Assembly (NCBI RefSeq): GCF_040436345.1
Contig: NC_133221.1
Span: 17,915,165 to 17,979,164 of the forward strand
From: Pagrus major
Taxonomy: Eukaryota; Chordata; Actinopteri; Spariformes; Sparidae
DNA length: 64,000 nucleotides
Direction of reading: 5' to 3'
Shown piece after piece: positions 13,349 to 33,282 of the stretch. Below the pieces are notes generated by a model. It searched no databases, had not been told where the DNA came from, and saw nothing but the letters and a program-made list of their open reading frames with translations. Position 1 is the first letter of the stretch; each line of letters begins with the position of its first letter. The translations under genes and the position numbers were made by a program.

Positions 13349-13785
13349 CAAGGGTAACTTAATCAATTTTACACATTAAAGTGTGTTTACAGGCCTTGGG
13401 ACACACTACTGCATATGTGAAAAAAGTAGTAAAAAGCCTTTTGTGGCTCCAGAGGAAGCTGCATGTAATCTAACAAATTGCCGTCAGTGATGTGGCTAAG
13501 TTGCATCATGGGTAATGTAGGCACCAGGTTGTGGAAAGCAGTTCACTGGTCAAGCATTGCACTCTTTTTACACTGTTGGACTCATTAAGGACAGTTTAAA
13601 AACTAAAAATCTAAATCGATAAAGAACCAGAGATATTGCCTTTTTTGTTCCCTACTTTCTTTTTCTTTGTTAAAACCTGGCGCACTGAGTGACATCACTG
13701 AAGGCAATTTACCAGATTATATACATCTTCCTCTAGAGCCATAAGTGGTGTTAAACATGTAAAATTGGTGGCGTTACCCTTTAAA
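13349..13785. repeat. MITE-like element, family A copy 2
   Basis: Starts AGGGTAACTTAATCAATTTT and ends AAAATTGGTGGCGTTACCCT, inverted ends similar to the copy at 4196-4705. It shares the internal TGGCTCCAGAGGAAGCTGCAT block and the ACTGAGTGACATCACTG block with that copy. Confidence 0.8.
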
Positions 13786-15301
13786 TAGCACTACATTGCA
13801 AACACAGCTGTACCCATTTTTAGCTAATTCTACTTTTGCTGTAAGTTGTATGCCTGTTGATGTATTGTGATATGTGCGTCGCGGTATATGTATTTTGTTG
13901 TATTTCCATATTGTGTATTGTGGTTTTATGATACTGAACACTGTAAGCTGGATATTTTAATCACACTGTATATGTTAAAGCCCAACTCGGGACAAGATTT
14001 GAAAATAGTAAAAGCTATAAACTCTCTGTTTCATACCCAGCTTTGCCGAAAGGCAATACTTGCTAGCTGGATTCCTTGTTGGTTTTGGTCTTTCCGTTGG
14101 TATTTGATAACAATAAGAGATAAATGGAATATAACCAAAATTAATAAGGCACCTGTGACAGTGCGACATACAGAACATTAAAATCTCTCATTTCCCGAGG
14201 AAACTTTATCTATCAACTTCACACACAAGTAAATCACATTATTATGTGTGCAGTCAGTGGTGCACTCGGGATGTTTGAAAGGCAGGGGCAAAAAAAAAAA
14301 GGGCACATGCATAAAGTGTAGAGGTCACTTCACCACGTTTTGTACACTGGAAGGGCTTTTTTATCATGTTTTATCTACCATAGGAGCATCTGAGAGGGCA
14401 CTTTCGCTGCACGCCCTGGTTTGTTGTATGGACAGAATCTGGATTTATTATATGGAACAATGTCAAAGCAGGTTTGTAGCAGTTTGAGCTTGAAACATAC
14501 AACAGTAATGATATATCAGCAGACCCATATCAGGTACATTCAGAAATGTGCAACAGCTACAGTCAACGTTTCAAAATTGCAGAGTTGTGGACAGTTGTGG
14601 CTACATTATCGTCAGGGTATGTCACCAATGTCTATATAAAATACAGCTATTAATCACTCTTTGTTAGATAGTGTTGTTGTTTCTACATCGCCCAGCCTTT
14701 AACCTGTTCTGCTCACTTTAGCCCTCAGGATTAGTTTGCCTGATCACCTGTTCTGTCTCCTGTGTCTGCTGTACCAGACCTGTGATCCAGTGTGACAAAA
14801 GATGAGACATTCACATTACTGAAATGTGATGATTAGTAGTATGACCCCTTTACTAACCTACACTAGTGTAATCTTTGACTTGTTGGATTATATACTGCTC
14901 ATACTGTTTTAAGTAATTTTGCATAGTTAGTTGCAAAATCTTTGGTAAAAGCCACTGACATTCATACCTCAATATAAAAATTATTTTCGATTGATAGAAA
15001 CAAAAAATATCTTAGATTTGCACATTATTAAGCAGGTTATTCATTGTTTACGTGCATAGGCGTATGTAAAAAGTGTAAATACTGTCTAAGTACAGTACAT
15101 GCTCACTGTCTTGGTGGGTTTTTTTTGCTTATCACATTAACATTTACAAATAAAAAGATTTAACAGACAAAAAAAAACATCTTAACATGTCAGTGATGAA
15201 GATCCCTGCCTGAGGACTGCAAGAAGTGCAGACTTGAAATCAGAAACTTTGCAACAATACACAGTATTAAAATCAATTTGTCTTCTGATTGTCTTCATCC
15301 A
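13786..15301. other. 3' flank of the DTX3L-like gene
   Basis: AT-rich DNA after the stop codon of the minus-strand DTX3L-like gene. It probably includes that gene's 3' UTR, but I found no convincing minus-strand AATAAA close to the stop. No other gene is seen. Confidence 0.4.
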
Positions 15302-18972
<3,671 letters not shown>

Positions 18973-19051
18973 TATTTTCCGGTATGTGACGACAAGAATC
19001 TTTCTTTTCCGTGTTTGGATGCGTACGAGTTGCTATGTGTCCGGAGATGTG

Positions 19052-19059
19052 TGACGTCA
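19052..19059. promoter_or_regulatory. Palindromic CRE (TGACGTCA) upstream of the DTX3L-like gene
   Basis: A perfect 8-bp CRE/ATF site lies 80 bp upstream of the proposed start codon at 18972, where a core promoter would be expected. The motif is seen directly; its use by CREB/ATF factors is inference. Confidence 0.5.
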
Positions 19060-19187
19060 AATAAGGGAAAGTACCACTTCATTTCCACTGGGTGATGCTC
19101 CTCCATGTGTGAGGAAGTGGAGCGAATACTGACCTCTGATTGGATGGGATTTGTTTTTAGTGACTGGCAAGAAAATGTAGCTGCCTT

Positions 19188-19230
19188 TCATATATATATA
19201 TATATTAAGTTGTGGATATATATATATATC
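19188..19230. repeat. Pair of (TA)n tracts
   Basis: Two TA runs separated by TTAAGTTGTGG. Self-complementary and probably slippage-prone. Confidence 0.9.
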
Positions 19231-19599
19231 TGTCAAGACTTTCTGTCATTGGCACATTTCAAGAACTAAATGTACACAAAAAGTTCCCCCAGAGATATAA
19301 TGAAAGTTTTATTATGTCCTTCTTTGTACTGCTACTCCATTAGCCAACATTCAAGAAGGAAGTACTGTACTTTTTACCTCAATGCTTATCTGACAGCTAG
19401 ATTATAGTGAGCCTACTTTGAAGATAAAGATGTTTAAAACTATTATGTGTATATAACATACAGGAGTAGAAAAACCTCCATCTCAGCCACCTATAACATA
19501 AAAATACTGCTGACATGTTCATGCATTAGTAATAATCCAATAGTGTAACTTTAACAACACTGTCAAATCTGCATGATGAGCGACCTTAAATACATTTTA

Positions 19600-20335
19600 T
19601 GATGGAATGTAACTAAGTACATTTACTCAAGTACTGTACAATTACTGTATTATTATTACTTTTACATTACATATTACCCTAAAACGTTTGTTTTTATTAC
19701 TGTACAATTTTGAGGTACAATTCTGATTCTGTCAATAATTTGTTCACCCATATACATTATACATGTAAACTTCATATTGTTATATATAATAATATATGAC
19801 AAACACAGGACATTGTACTGCAGTAAAAGTACTAATGTGAAGTACAAGTGCCTTTTGTTGATAGTACTTTCTAGATATGATTTTGAATTCCTTTAGTATT
19901 ACTTTTACTTGTAATTAAGTATTTTTTACATTGTTGTACTGGTACTCAGTGATGGAAGTACATTTACTCCACTACATTTATTTGATAACTTTGGTAACTA
20001 GTTTTTTTAACTAGATATGTAAATATATTTATTGTCAGAAAATTACTATTGATTACTATTGAGTACATTTAATATCAGATACTTTAAGACTTTTATTGAG
20101 TACTATTTGTTTGAGTGACTCTCAGTTTTACGAAAGTAATATTTTAACACAATATTTTTACTTTATGACTTTTGGGTAGTTTTTACAACACCCACTGGAT
20201 TATTACTTATACTTACCTTATTTATTTTTTATGTAGCAAACACAAAATTTGGGAACGCAAGACTTTGACTTGTAATTGAATGTTGTACTACTCCTTTATA
20301 AAAGGATTCTAAATACTTCTTCCACCAAATTATAA
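19600..20335. repeat. AT-rich dispersed repeat with AAGTACATTTACTC ends
   Basis: Contains two starts of the kind GTAACTAAGTACATTTACTCAAG and GATGGAAGTACATTTACTCC (near 19608 and 19950), and ends with TTCTAAATACTTCTTCCACC. Related text occurs near 31420-32215 and 41965-42400. This is a very common style of fish non-coding repeat. No open frame. Confidence 0.65.
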
Positions 20336-23300
20336 AAACATGAGATTTGAAATCTGCCATCGCTTCCACTCGCAGACTCACACAAGACATGTTGACCTAA
20401 TATTTACAGAAACTGCTTGTGTTGTGTGCATTAGTGAGTATCAGGAAGTACCATGTCTGGATTATTATCAGATTAGAAACACACAAAATTCAAAAAATGT
20501 TTAAATCCAAAAGTCAAACTCTTTGATTAGAAGTGACTGTACCTAAAATACTGACTGGTCCTTAAGAAACTGAATGAGTGATAAGTTACTGTAAATGTAA
20601 AACAGGTGAATAATGACACTATTATTTATTGCTTTAACAATTTGTGATAATCAGCCTGTAATTTACTGTTTAAAACTGTGAGCAAGACAAAAAAGAATTC
20701 AGGATGTTGAGTCGAAACATTACTGCACCAGCCTAAGTAGTACTTTAAGACAACAGGTACTTACAAGGTCATAGTGCTTGAAAGTGCAAACAAAGGGGTC
20801 CTTACCAATAATTCATCTTTCATCATGTGATGCTTCTGAAATCTTTTCTTTGGTCTTCTAAAAGATTTCCTTATGAAGAAAATCGATTGAAAGCAAACTA
20901 AAATTAGTTTTCCTGAGACACATTGTAACTATCCTCTTTTCCATAACTTATTCTTTGCCAACAATCAAATTAAGTGAAAGAAATACTGATTTCAGAATGC
21001 ACCCAAACAAGTCAGTGGTAGAGTCTTATTCTGCAATCAGCCCGGCACTGACAGTGTGAGTATTGGGCTACAACTTATATGTCTACATAAAGCTGACTTG
21101 AGCTCCCAGTTGTGATGCATTGGTGTTTCTGTGTAATTCATTCATCGTTCATGTTCAATATGGCACACCCAAAAACTGTGAGTTGTTTGTGGCTGTGAAG
21201 GGTACCTAACATTTTTTTTTATTATTATTAATAAAATACTAGTATGCCTTTAATTGACAGTAGAGAGGCAGACAGAGAATGTTGGAGATAATAACAGATA
21301 ATAACAGAATCCCCAGATGGATTCACATCAGGGAGTTGTGATTTATCTGATATGCATCTTAGCCATTGTGACGCCTCATACCAAACAGTTCTTCACAGTG
21401 ATTAACAATGACGCTCCTTATATACGAGAAAGTTCTAACATTACTATTCATGATTGTACTTAAAAAACAATCAAATACAGCTCACGTCATTACCCATTTG
21501 TCAGGGAAGTTATTGTACAAAATAGGGTAAAATTAAGTAAATAGTATGAGGTGTTTTCAAGCTCTGTTCACACTACAGTCATGGTGTTGTCCACTAGATG
21601 GCACAAAGTGCTTTAGCAGAGTTCAGTATCTTAATGTTGCAACAACCTTTGATTCTTCAGGGGAACAGTTCAGGTCAACAAATCCAACTCATTCCAAATG
21701 GACACTTTCCAAATGGACACAGGTTCCAGTTGCTTGTGACGCACCGGGTTTATTTGAGGACTACATTGAATATCCAACACAAACCCAAACATAACTTTTT
21801 ATTCAAGTATTAAAATGTAAAGCACATTATTCTGAATATCAACAAAGTACGAATCAACACAATTAGAAAAGCAAAAACTCCAACTTTTCCTTAACAATCA
21901 ATTTGTAATGTGTGTAATCTCTCCGACGATCCGTTCTCCTGGCTCCTCCTCCGTCATGTAATGCATAGAAATGTTTGCACAGTAGCTTTAGTAAACTACA
22001 ATCCTGTGTCCCAAAAATTCAGTTGGTCCCTTTAACTAAAATACAAAGGGGATGGAAACATAATGAAAGGGTATTTGATGGATGGATCTGACCAATCAAA
22101 TTAATGAAAAATTTACTAGCCAAGCAGGTTACTGCACTCAGCAAAGCACTTTCACACAAACAGCTTTATCAGTTCTGAGGGGTTTTCAGCATTTGGACTA
22201 CAAGAATGTTTATGAAGGAGAAGCTAATTTAATATACATTAGTATACATATTTCCATGAACTGTGTAGTTTGTATTTAAAGCCAGATAGTATAGCTACAA
22301 ACAAAATGCTGTTTATCTATCAAATAACATCAAATACGCCCGAACTGCTTATTCATGAGGAACATCATGCTTGATTTTTTTTTTTTTTTTTTATCAAAAG
22401 TAAATATAAGAAAGGCACAACAAAATCAATACCCCACCCTAAATCTAATCAATTGTTCCCGCAACATTTTTTCTTTTCATCTATGTAGATAAACAGATTT
22501 ACAGCAGCTCCCTCATTTGAAATGAGAACGTTAGCAGGCAAATCTGCCAGTCTGACAGGGACGGAGGCATAGATATTTAAAGAGCTTTTGTGCCTTTCAT
22601 TTGGTTTAAGTGGTCTGTATGCCCTTTTTATTTGACATCGTCATAAATCTGGTAATTAGATGAGCACATTACTAACAACTGAGGTAATGGGCTCGACACC
22701 TGGGAGGTACCTCGAAATAACGGAAGTGACCGATGGAAAAAAAAGAAAAAACCCTGGGGAAAGTCCGAATGCTTGTAATGAAAAGTGCTGACATAGTTTG
22801 ACATTCTTCCTTTTTCAATACAAATGAGGGGGAAACATAATAATTACACGCAAATGAAGAGTTCCAAGCAATTGACATCAACTTGTAGCCACCGAGCTAA
22901 TAACTGACGGCTGCACGAACCTGTTTGCCCCGAGCACTCTTTCACAATGAAAATAACGGACCATGACGGCGACTTCACTGAAAAACAACCTCCCTTACCA
23001 AAGTGCCTGTGAGTGCTTTAGATTGCAATAACTTCATAAAATGAATTCTCTCAAGTGAAGCAGTGCTATTCTGCCATAAAACCAAAGTACGATCCTTACA
23101 ACATGTAATTATTAACTTACTCAACAAACAAATCTGGGGAAGATAAAAACAAAGAATGTGTGCTTGTACGAAATAAAATAACCCCCAGAGTAAAAATAAA
23201 CATTAATATAACATAAACTGTCTCTATAACATTAAACTTAGATTTCCTAAATAATATATAAGTACCATGAATTCCAACACGCCTTAAATAAGTGCATCAG

Positions 23301-23609
23301 ATATCTGTCCTATTGCCAACAGTGACAGGTAGAGGACTGTGTAATACAAGAATGCACTGCACTCGAGTATTTTCTTCCACATGTAGCACTGGATTAAGCC
23401 GAACTCTGGAGGAAAAATGAACAAACAGAGAAACAACTAGTGGAGTGAATGGGCTCTGCTGCAGCATCAGACGCCTGTCTGCTAAGGGCCTCGTCTTCAG
23501 CCGTCCTTTAAGGGAAGGGCAGTCTCAGAGCACAACCTGGAGCCGAGTCAGGTCCGCCGCAAGGACGCTCAGAAAGTCCTACAAAGTCTTGGAAGAGATT
23601 TTTATGCTG
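20336..23609. other. Interval between the two deltex genes, including the dtx3 3' flank
   Basis: No gene recognised. It contains a poly-T run near 22375-22393. The dtx3 3' UTR must begin just below 23610, and its end was not located. The 22.56-23.05 kb block is less repetitive and compositionally smoother than its surroundings and might be a conserved non-coding element, but conservation cannot be judged from one sequence. Confidence 0.4.
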
Positions 23610-26606
<2,997 letters not shown>

Positions 26607-27300
26607 AAATCCCTTCAATTTGCGAATGAAGCGTCCTGTTGAACAGAAAGAGAGAGAAAGAAGAGAAACTGAAGGGCTGAAACAAACGTTACCACAGCTG
26701 CGAGGAGGTGTTCACACTGAGACATCCTCCGCAGCAGCAGCAGCAGCAGCAACAAGGGGAAATTGGGCAATTTCGCAACATTACCTTCGCATTTGATAGA
26801 CTTGGCTTCAACATTTAGCTAAGTGGTTTTCAGCCCTGATTACTTCCGTACCTCACCCTTTGCCGTAGCTCGTCGCTGCCCGTCAGTCGCTGGATTAAAG
26901 AGCCCAGCTCTCCATCAGAGGAGGCCTTTATTTCTGACGTGCTGCTGCAGTTTATCCGCGGATAATACGCCTTTTGTAGTCAAGACATGATATCCAGACG
27001 TACCCCCGGCTCATATCTCCTTTAGGTCCACAGCAGCCCCTCCCTGGCCCCGGCAAATGCCATCCAAAACCCTGCACTTCGTCCCCCAGTCTCGCCTGTG
27101 TTTGCCTTCCTCGTCCGTCCTTGGGCTCGGCGTTAACACACCGAGTAAACAGCAGTCCCTCTTCTTATCTGGCTCCCACCACGTTTAGCTTTATGTGATA
27201 TCTCCCTCCACGCAGGTTATTTGCTCTTTCTCCTCGTTTTCAGCCTTTCGTTTTCCGCGTCCTCCTCCCCTGTTGCAGGAGCAAACATACACATTAATAA
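26607..27300 (-). promoter_or_regulatory. dtx3: dtx3 5' UTR exons and probable promoter region
   Basis: The coding exon 26635-26594 has a strong acceptor (CTCTTTCTGTTCAACAG), so an exon lies upstream. A donor (CGAAG/GTAATG) ends a likely 5' UTR exon at 26785, and the frame upstream of the start ATG closes at a TAG in that exon. The interval above 26830 is GC-richer than the surroundings, fitting a CpG-type promoter. The transcription start is not determined. Confidence 0.55.
26732..26752 (-). repeat. (CTG)7 trinucleotide run in the dtx3 5' intron
   Basis: Seven CAG units on the plus strand (CTG in the dtx3 transcript) inside the short 5' intron 26784-26636. In-frame coding is not involved. 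Confidence 0.9.
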
Positions 27301-27664
27301 TGAGGGGGGACTAGTGGGGACCTACGAGGAAATGTGACCAGGAAGTTCGTCACTGAGCAGACACGATTGGCCAACAAATGGTGGCTGCTTTTTTTTGTGT
27401 GTTTTTTTTTTGTTTTTTAATGCTGTGAGTGAATCATGCTTCTGACGTGATTAACAGCTTTAATGATAACGCCGAGTTCAATGTACACAAGTGTGCAGCC
27501 CACGCGTCATCCAGGGAATACCCACTCATTCAGTTCACATGCAAATCAAGTCTTTCACGGTGCTCTGACTTACTGACAGCTGTGATGTCAACACTGACAT
27601 CTCTGACAGACAGGACACATTGTTTGGATCTAAACTCCAGCTTTTTTAAAAAAAATAAAAAATA

Positions 27665-27900
27665 AAATAACTGTTGGCTGGAATAAATATAACTTTATTA
27701 ATCCCGAAGGAAATCCTTGTGCCCGAGTGTCTCAAAATTACAGTAATATACAAAACAAAATACAAAGACTTGTAATAAAAAAAGTGTAAAAGTGAGTAAA
27801 TGGTAACATCACTGCCAAGCAGAACACTAAAAGTAAAATAAGACACCTTTAGGAAAATAAGTAAACGACAAGAAAAACTAAAATACAAGAGGTAGTTTAT
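27665..27900 (-). mobile_element. 3' end of a Rex1/L2-type LINE, minus strand
   Basis: Read on the minus strand it ends TTTCCTTCGGGATTAATAAAG, the same style of 3' tail as the plus-strand LINE at 34320-35098 (CCCCTTGGGGATTAATAAAG). Only 3' UTR remains. The upper boundary is approximate. Confidence 0.6.
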
Positions 27901-28020
27901 ACAATTATATTGAGAAGCATTAAAAGGTAATATTGCACATGATATTGAATGTTCAATGTTCAGACTTCATTTATAACTGATGTTTCCTATATGTATATAT
28001 CACTTACTTATTCAATTACT

Positions 28021-28168
28021 TATTCATTTTGGGGCGGATTCATTGCAAGTTTTTCCTCACTCGAATAGAGGGGACAGAGGATGTCGCCCGTGTACAGATT
28101 GTAAAGCCCACTGAGGCAATGTGATTGTGATTTTGGGCTATGTAAATAAAATTGATTTGATTTGATTT
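28021..28168 (+). mobile_element. Retrotransposon 3' tail with (TTGAT)n end
   Basis: Runs through TGTAAAGCCCACTGAGGCAA and TGGGCTATGTAAATAAAATTG into an ATTTG-type short tandem tail. This form is typical of fish non-LTR retrotransposon or SINE 3' ends. No coding part. Confidence 0.6.
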
Positions 28169-28444
28169 GTTCTCAGACAACCCATGTGCCATTTAGGGTG
28201 GGGGAAGGAAGGAAGGAAGGAGGGAAAACAGTTTTTTTTTGCCAGGAAGTTGATCATTTTTACATTATATGTGGATAAACTAGAAGACTGTGCTTGTATA
28301 GTTAGATTAAAATGATCAATGTCAAGTATAAGAAATGTATGTGAAGGCTGATGATTTGCTGTCAGACTCATCCAAACCTCCGGTATTGGAAAAATAAAGA
28401 AACATTTGATCACAATAAAGTTTTAGCTATGCTTCCTGCAGAAG

Positions 28445-28447
<3 letters not shown>

Positions 28448-28519
<72 letters not shown>
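28448..28519. repeat. (AAT)24 microsatellite
   Basis: About 72 bp of pure AAT repeat. Confidence 0.97.
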
Positions 28520-28521
<2 letters not shown>

Positions 28522-31419
28522 TGTTACATTTTGATTGACACTGTCAAGAAAGGTTTATCATAACGGTTAGTTTTCTGTGGACGTAAAGGTATCTATGTAT
28601 GTGTATATGTTACATATAGCCTTTATAGTTTTTTGTTGATTACTATTCTCAACATTCATTTTTATTTATTTAATTCACAATATTAAGATATAAAGATTAA
28701 ATAAAAGACATCTTATTGATATTTATTTATCACTTAACTGAAGCTGAGTGAAAAGATTATTTTCATCATTGATACATCAGTTAACTGATCATTGAGTCAA
28801 TCCCAATCACATCTTATAAGACTTGTGTCTTAAATTGCCTATTTTGTTTGACCAACAGCAAACAGTAAAGTACTCAGTTTACAAATGAAACTGAGACAAG
28901 CAGAATATTAGCACATTTGCGCTGCTGTAACCAACATATTAGTATTTTTCTCTCGATTAATTATAGTGTTTTGCCTTCAAGGTTATTTGCTTTGTGCTCT
29001 AAGTCTCGATATGTAATGAATGAGAGGGTACTTCTGATTTAGAAAATAATTTCTTCACTAAGACTGCAGCGTTCAAGAGATCCTTCAGTCAGTCATGTCA
29101 GTCTACTCTATTTCTGCACAGACCCTTGAAAGGAACAAATAATTTAGATAAGAGTAAAAAATGTGTATGGGAGCGAAGTCATTTGGGTTGGCTGTTTGAA
29201 TAAAATATAGGAATCACAGCGATGGGCCCGACACCAGCACAGTCTCCATCCTGCTGCTTTTAACTTAATGCAGCGCTGTAAAGCTGAGTTTGACTCAGAG
29301 ATAGTTGCTGCATTAAAGTGACCTCATTTGAGAGGAAACTGACAATATGTCTCAAAACCTTAAACACCTACAAAGTCATGATAAGGAATTACTGATTCAT
29401 AGCAATCTCTGTAATGGATCAACCTTTACAGTATAAAGCAAGGTGAAATCAGTGATCCCTAATGATTCTTATTGGTTTCAATAGAAAAAGAAAAGGATTG
29501 TTCAGTTTTTCTTCTTCCAATTAAAACACACTGACACAAGGGCATCAGAAAAGTTAGAAATCCCCCTCCAGTCTGCAGCCAGTGCAGCATGTACCGTGAA
29601 GGCTTTCACTGAAACCACAGTATAATCTGTTTCCACATCTATTTGGGTTTTTGGTTAGATTAAGGATTTGCTGATGTGACAGTTGGCCCTGGCTGTCAGG
29701 GTCCACAGACTTTGGATCACTCTGCCTGAGGAGCTTAGACCAGCAAACATCACACAGTGCATTTCAGATAATTTCCCGAAATACATTTCATTCTGTGATT
29801 ATATTGTCTCTTCATTTAAATATAATCAAAAACCTTGAATTTAGCTAAACTTCCTCAGCTAACCTGGAGATGTACAACATCTGTTGGTCCTACTCATTAT
29901 TGTAAAAAAGTTAGATTAAAACCGCTAAGGTGTTACAGTCATTCTCCAGTTACAGCAGGAAAGCACAGCCCATTTATGTTATGTAAGTTAGTTGGCCCAA
30001 ATCAATATTACCTCAGTATAAAAGTCAGGGGACACCAAAGTCAGTCAGACCATAAAGGTCACAGTTTATTTTTATCTGAGTTAATTTAAGGTAGGTATAT
30101 ATGTCACCTATTTTTTCTGAAAGCACTACTTATTCAAGACGTCTAATACTCAACCATTTTACTGTAGCCATACACAGAGGGAAAATCCACAGTAAAAACT
30201 GTCACACAGGTCTCTTCTATTTGTGTTGGACAATAAAGTCAATAACTCTGGAAACTACCTCTTTAAGCTATAAATCAACGCTTACAAGGGGGATTTCTGT
30301 CAAATGACAGAACCAAACAGTACCAAATTAGGGACTCTCTATGCCCATTGATTGTTGTTACATTTACATCAAGTGTAACATGAGTGTTGGTCATTCAGCA
30401 ATGACTCAGAAAATGAAGTCATAGCCCTGAAAAGCCCCTTATGGCTACCGTTATAGTGTCCAAATGGTTGTTTGATTAGTCACTGTATGTAGAGCAGCTG
30501 TATTTGTCTCTGAATGACATCATCACGGTCAAGTCTCTTTTCTATTTAAAGCAAATATGTCTCCAAAGAAACCTTGGAAAGTCAAGGATTGCAACACCTT
30601 GGAAATGGAGTGTGTTTTCTGTAAAAGTACTAATATGAGCATGTGAACAAAACCATTAAAACCCACATAAAATCATTTCAATCCAATCTTTTTTCTTGTT
30701 TTCTTTACAGTAATACCATTTGAAGCTGCAGAAATAGTTTCTATACTACAGCCAAAGTCTCAACAGTATGTTTGACAGCATTACAATCAGGCCAGTCGGC
30801 AAACTGTTACCAGATAGACCACACTGAAGAAGGAAATTAGGTTTTAAGTTCACAATGATGCATCCAGATTATGGCTTATTATCTGTCAGAGTGACTAGTA
30901 GCAAAAACAGCAAGCTGATGTTAATTAATCCCTCATTTACATCACGTTTCAGCTGCAGAAAGCTCCTAGAAGTCATTTACATTTACTTATGTCTTTCTTT
31001 TCATTAATGATAAGTAAATTATTAAACTAAATCATTGTAAAGCTGCTACGGCCTTCAGTGTCTTTGAGGTACAAGCAACATCATTCAAGGACAATAACAC
31101 ACTTGTAACACTGTACACCTATCTGGTAAAATGTAGCATTATAAGGCAGATAGTGTGGATTTTCATGAAGTGAAAGAAATCAAATAAGTATAGAGACTGA
31201 TGCTGCTAGTCTGGTTTGCCTTACAGAAGTTCTATAATATCCACAGCTGACACTAAATAAAGGAATTTAATAAATCCACATTGGCTTCCTTGCTGTGGAC
31301 CAACTCTTATAAGATTATCCTACAAGTAATGCTCAGGCCTGTCTTTCGCTCTGGTCTGTGCTTCACGTCGCTTCCTTCTTAAAAATGGGCTATGAAACTG
31401 AGCAGTTATCCTGTGTACT
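28520..31419. other. Gene-free stretch
   Basis: AT-rich DNA between dtx3 and ptges3. I see no exon or strong repeat that I can support. Confidence 0.5.
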
Positions 31420-32215
31420 CTAACCAGTGTTGTAAAAAAGAACCCAAATGTCATTCTTGAGTGAAAGTAAAGGTATCTTATTAAAATATTACTTTGGTAA
31501 AAATGAAAGTCACCCAAACAAAAAGTACTTGGGTAAAGGTCTTAAAGTATTTGATAGTAAAGGTACTTGAGGTGGCAGCAGACAATGTTTCCCCCACAGC
31601 GGTTCCAAGCAGTGTTACTGTTGCCTGCTGCAAAGACAACTAGATTGTTTCAGTTTACCTCGGAGTCACAAATAACAACTCAGGACAAAAGGTGAGTTTA
31701 TTCAATCATTTAGTCTATAATAGAAATCGATCGCCTGTTAGCCTTCCTTTACCGGGGTGAACGCCTGACCGGTTGGAAGCAAAATTATGTACTGATAGCG
31801 AGGTTTATGGGGAACCGATGTAAACACTGATAGTTTCATTATTCTTTAGTCATTACATTGTGCAATCAACATTAACTTTATAATGATACGTTGAAACAGA
31901 AAACTGTATTGCCAGTTTAAACAACAAAATAATTTTACAGCAATAAATGTACTTAAGTATCAAAAGTAGAACTAAAAGTAGGTTATACATATATTTGCAT
32001 TTATGTATATAGCGTGTACTATGGGTTGACTAATTATCAGATCTGATATTAAACATTTTTCTGAACCAGTGTTTGTTTGTTTTTTTGCTACTTTGGCTCT
32101 GCAAATCTACAAAGTAACTAGTATCTTAAATTATCAAATACATGTAATTGAGTAAAGAGTACAATATTTGCATCCAAAATGCAGTGCATGGAGTGGAAGT
32201 ATAGGTAGCAGAAAA
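31420..32215. repeat. AT-rich dispersed repeat related to 19.6 and 42.0 kb
   Basis: Contains CAGTGTTGTAAAAAAGAACCC, AAAAGTACTTGGGTAAAGG and TACTTAAGTATCAAAAGTAG, and ends with GTGGAAGTATAGGTAGCAGAAAATGG. The 41.97-42.40 kb block has the same order of words, including TGGAGTGGCAGAAAATAG. Non-coding. Confidence 0.65.
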
Positions 32216-32408
32216 TGGATATACTCTGTCTTCCCTCCCTCCTTGTGTCCACTGTCCACCATAAGGCCTGCTGCCACTGTTTTGGCTCCACTTCTGTTTC
32301 TTGAAAGGTACATGTCTGGTACAAGGTGGTCAAAGTTGGAAAGAAAGAAGAATTATATGTCACCTCTACAAATCTACTAAACCCTCCTCTGCACCAAGCA
32401 TGTAAAGT

Positions 32409-33282
32409 GTGCCACTATCTGATTCATCCCCCTCCCCATCCTCCCTGACATCTCCAGTCAAGTCCCACACACTCAGAAGCAGCCTGGCATTGTTGTCATA
32501 TCCCCTGTCATCAGCAGCTCAATTCACAGAGAACATTTCCCACTCATTTGATGGTGCTGCTCTCTTTTCCTGCATTCCCTCTATTGTTCCACATGCTCTA
32601 TCGACAGCTGCCAAGCCTCATATTGGTGACACCACGTCTTAGACTTTCTCCCTCTTGTCCAAGTCCAACTGCTTGAAGCTGCTCCCAAAGTGACAGCAGC
32701 TAGAGCTTCCCACGTTTGCTTTTAAAGTCTTCTGTCTGGCAGGTGCATTTGACAGCATCCATTCCTATGAGGGCCAAAACTGATAAAGCCGAACTTCACT
32801 CTGATATTATGACTGAGAGCAATGCTAAGGAGGCATCTGTTAATAAACAAGTTGTGAAGGGAGATACTTTGGCTTCCACCACTGCATCTGTGCTTGTCTC
32901 TTTAGAGAAAATAACCACAAACTGGAGCCTTGTGTCTATTTCATCATCATCTCCAAATGCAGAAAAATACCCTCAATCTTCTGCTGCACCCATGATGCTG
33001 TCAAAGTATTTTTTTATAAACAGCAACAGTTATTCTATTGCTGACCTGCAGCTCATGAATGAACCTGTAGTCTCATTTATGTTCCTCTGTAGTCTTACTC
33101 ATATTGTAATGGAGATCTCACAAGGGAGTCATCATTACCTATTTTTTCTTCTTCTATTTTTTCTCATTAATGCTTCTCCAGATTATGATTTCTTGATTGA
33201 GGCAGGGATTAGAAGCAATAAAATAGGTACCTTACACTCTTTGCCTGTTTTGCATGGCAATAAATGGAGCACACATCATTAA
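32409..33282 (+). other. Two unassigned open frames (77 and 188 codons)
   Basis: Frames 32409-32642 and 32716-33282 are open but have no domain I recognise. The longer one is Ser-rich and carries one hydrophobic stretch near residues 140-152 (LFFLLLFFLI). A chance frame of 188 codons somewhere in 64 kb of AT-rich DNA is not improbable. Treat as unproven; it may be an exon of an unknown gene, an old element, or noise. Confidence 0.2.
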
